Shown here: positions 4,771 to 6,494 of the stretch, piece after piece
How the letters are laid out: the number at the start of each line of letters is the position of its first letter
Numbering within the stretch: the first letter of the stretch is position 1
NCBI GenBank assembly: GCA_025458755.1
Contig: JALORT010000123.1
Location: 471 to 6,964 of the forward strand
DNA length: 6,494 bases
Direction: 5' to 3'
From: Methylotetracoccus sp.
GTDB lineage: Bacteria; Pseudomonadota; Gammaproteobacteria; Methylococcales; Methylococcaceae
Notes under the pieces: model-generated
The model's input: the letters and a program-made list of their open reading frames with translations, nothing else
Told to the model about the DNA's origin: nothing
The model's database searches: none
Translations under genes and position numbers: made by a program

Positions 4771-6494
4771 ATGTATCGCTTTCTTCTCCACGCTGTTCAA
4801 CAAGGACTCGCGAAACAGGTACCGGCCACTGGATTGGGGCTGTTCCGCATCTTCTTTGCACTCGTCGCCCTGCAGGAAATCCTGTTCTTGTATCACTTCC
4901 GGCACCTGATCTTTGATCCGCTGCCGTATCTGGACCCAGCATCGCCTTCGATTCATTTGTTCCTTGTCTTCTGGGCTATTGCCGCCCTGTTCCTCGCGCT
5001 CGGCTACCGAACACGCAGCGCAGCCGCCGCGAATTATCTGTTCTGGCTGGTCTTCACGGTGTTCACACCGATGTGGAAAGATTTCGACGGCGGCTTCGAT
5101 CAGTTGATGCTCGGTTCCAGCTTCCTGCTGATCTTTCTGCCCAGCGAGCGGGCCTTGTCGCTCGATAATCTGCGGCTGAAGTGGCTCCTTTCGACCCCCG
5201 GCCGGCGTTACGCTCCGCCGGCGAGCGTTTCCGTGTTGGCGTACTTCATTCCGCTTGCTGTATCCCTTGGGTTGATCTACTTGGATTCCGCGATCCACAA
5301 GCTTTCGGCAGAGTTCTGGCGCCACGGGTTGGGCCCCTGGCTGCCGTCCTCGTTGCCCTACTACATGTCACCGCTCGATCTGTCCTGGCTGCTGAACATC
5401 GAACCGCTGCAGAAACTGATCGGCTACGGCATCCTGGTCTTTCAGTTCCTGTTCATCTTCCTGTTCTACTTTCGTCCTTTCCGGGTGCCTTTGCTGGCCG
5501 TGGGCGCGTCCCTGCACGCCGGAATCATCGTCTCGCTGAACATCTACCCGTTCGGCTTCGGCATGTTGGTGCATTATTTCTTGTTGGTTCCGTTCGCTTG
5601 GTGGAGATGCATCGGCGCGAGGCTTCGTGCGGCACGGCCAACGCTGACCGTGCTTTACGATCAACTCTGTCCGTTGTGCAACCGCACCGTCATCTTCGTC
5701 GAGCATTTCGATGTGCGAAAGGCCATCGCATTTAGAGGGCTGCAGACCCACGCCCGGAGTTACGTCCAGTTAGCGGACGTTCCTGATGCCGAACTGCTAA
5801 AAGATCTTTACGCGATCGATGACCGCGGACGCCGCTATTCCGGAGTGGACACCTACCTCCGCATCCTCCGGCATATGGGCTATACGGCACCGCTGGCGCT
5901 GATCCTGATGCTTCCCGGCATCTACCACCTGGCTCGCGCCACCTACCGCCGCATCGCCGACAACCGAGCGCGAGAAGTCTGCGACGACTCCTGTGCGGGC
6001 CTGCCCGACCGTGCGGAAAAGCCGCTGCCGCCGCTGGGTGGACTGCTTCAACGCTTGGCCGCGACCGAACGTCAACAGGCGAAACGGATCGCCAAGTCGC
6101 TGATCCTGGTACTGGTGCTGCAGCTCAACTGCACGCTGCATTACGGCATCCTGTACCGGCTCGGCTTCGATCCCAAATCCAGCGAAGCAGGCGCCGTCCT
6201 TGCTGCGGTGAGCAACGGATTGATCGGCTTTTCCCACACGTTCCTTGGCATCACACCACACCCCCTTTATCTGCACGATCACTTCGAGGGCTACAATCAT
6301 ATCCTGGCGCTGACGTATCGTGACGCGGACGGACGGGAGCGTTGGTTGCCGTTTATCGATGAACAAGGGCGCATGACATCTCCGAATTGGGGCAGAGTGC
6401 ATTCGATGTGGGCCAATGCGGCGGTGACCCGCCGGATTGACCATCGTCGACTTGGGAAATTCGTCGCAAAGGTCACCGCGTTCTATGCGAAACC
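4771..6494 (+). CDS. HTTM (gamma-carboxylase-like) membrane protein fused to a DCC/DUF393 thioredoxin-like domain, 3' end beyond window
   Basis: The frame is open from ATG 4771 to the window end, at least 574 residues with no stop. Residues 1-280 form a multi-helix membrane region (hydrophobic near 21-43, 61-79, 112-124, 153-171, 216-234, 240-257, 262-279) with HTTM traits: LGLFRIFFALVALQE, SAIHKLSAEFW (173-183) and SLHAGIIVSLN (247-257). Residues 292-402 match the DCC (DUF393) family: TVLYDQLCPLC with Cys300 and Cys303, YSGVDTYLRILR (356-367), LMLPGIYHLA and YRRIADNR (392-399), then a Cys404/Cys408 pair. A further membrane helix lies near 441-460. After it comes an unrecognised module with HDHFEGYNH and RERWLPFIDEQGRM. 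HTTM is named from vitamin K-dependent gamma-carboxylase; DCC proteins are putative thiol-disulfide oxidoreductases. The substrate is unknown. No clear SD precedes 4771; an in-frame ATG at 4525 would add 82 arginine-rich residues without HTTM features. Confidence 0.88.
   Translation, partial: MYRFLLHAVQQGLAKQVPATGLGLFRIFFALVALQEILFLYHFRHLIFDPLPYLDPASPSIHLFLVFWAIAALFLALGYRTRSAAAANYLFWLVFTVFTPMWKDFDGGFDQLMLGSSFLLIFLPSERALSLDNLRLKWLLSTPGRRYAPPASVSVLAYFIPLAVSLGLIYLDSAIHKLSAEFWRHGLGPWLPSSLPYYMSPLDLSWLLNIEPLQKLIGYGILVFQFLFIFLFYFRPFRVPLLAVGASLHAGIIVSLNIYPFGFGMLVHYFLLVPFAWWRCIGARLRAARPTLTVLYDQLCPLCNRTVIFVEHFDVRKAIAFRGLQTHARSYVQLADVPDAELLKDLYAIDDRGRRYSGVDTYLRILRHMGYTAPLALILMLPGIYHLARATYRRIADNRAREVCDDSCAGLPDRAEKPLPPLGGLLQRLAATERQQAKRIAKSLILVLVLQLNCTLHYGILYRLGFDPKSSEAGAVLAAVSNGLIGFSHTFLGITPHPLYLHDHFEGYNHILALTYRDADGRERWLPFIDEQGRMTSPNWGRVHSMWANAAVTRRIDHRRLGKFVAKVTAFYAK

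Noticed and set aside
4494..4772. 92-residue minus-strand frame in the divergent intergenic region
   Set aside because: No SD at its start, no domain, and Arg/Pro/Cys composition typical of chance frames. The strong SD in this region belongs to the ATG at 4639 in another frame.
4756..5325. 189-residue minus-strand frame opposite the HTTM region
   Set aside because: Gln/Glu/Arg-rich composition is what the antisense of hydrophobic codons gives. The plus strand holds clear HTTM sequence.
5181..5735. 184-residue plus-strand frame inside the HTTM-DCC gene
   Set aside because: Out of frame with the HTTM and DCC motifs, Arg-rich and without a recognisable domain.
5797..6444. 215-residue minus-strand frame near the right edge
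   Set aside because: Antisense shadow of the DCC and C-terminal parts of the fusion gene, whose plus-strand frame has family motifs and runs to the edge.

Overview
The window looks like chromosomal DNA from a GC-rich (about 60% by eye) Gram-negative bacterium, most likely a gammaproteobacterium. The yggS-proC-yggT order on the left and a glutathione-dependent glyoxalase II both point that way. I cannot name the genus from sequence alone. There are no tRNA or rRNA genes, CRISPR arrays, transposases or long repeats.

Layout. (1) 1-2004, plus strand: the 3' part of yggS (PLP-binding homeostasis protein), then proC (last enzyme of proline synthesis), then yggT (small duplicated membrane protein). 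proC and yggT share one base (TGATG), so they are probably co-translated. (2) 2005-2079: short gap between convergent genes, with a GC-rich hairpin. (3) 2080-4474, minus strand: a membrane-anchored MutS-like ATPase followed after 7 nt by gloB. The gloB Shine-Dalgarno overlaps the stop codon of the ATPase gene. (4) 4475-4770: divergent intergenic region of about 300 nt with weak promoter candidates, an 8-bp inverted repeat, and a near-perfect Shine-Dalgarno that raises doubt about the ATPase start. (5) 4771 to the window end, plus strand: a large open frame with no stop, at least 574 residues. It fuses an HTTM (vitamin K-dependent gamma-carboxylase-like) membrane domain to a DCC (DUF393) thiol-disulfide oxidoreductase domain, another membrane helix and a C-terminal module I do not recognise.

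How the genes relate. The left block is ordinary housekeeping. gloB detoxifies S-lactoylglutathione. The less usual content is the divergent pair: a MutS paralogue that has lost its mismatch-recognition and connector domains and gained two membrane helices, facing an HTTM-DCC fusion with a CPLC redox motif. The fusion keeps a lysine that appears to align with the catalytic base of the human carboxylase. Both are membrane proteins of uncertain role and could share a control region. That they work together is inference only.
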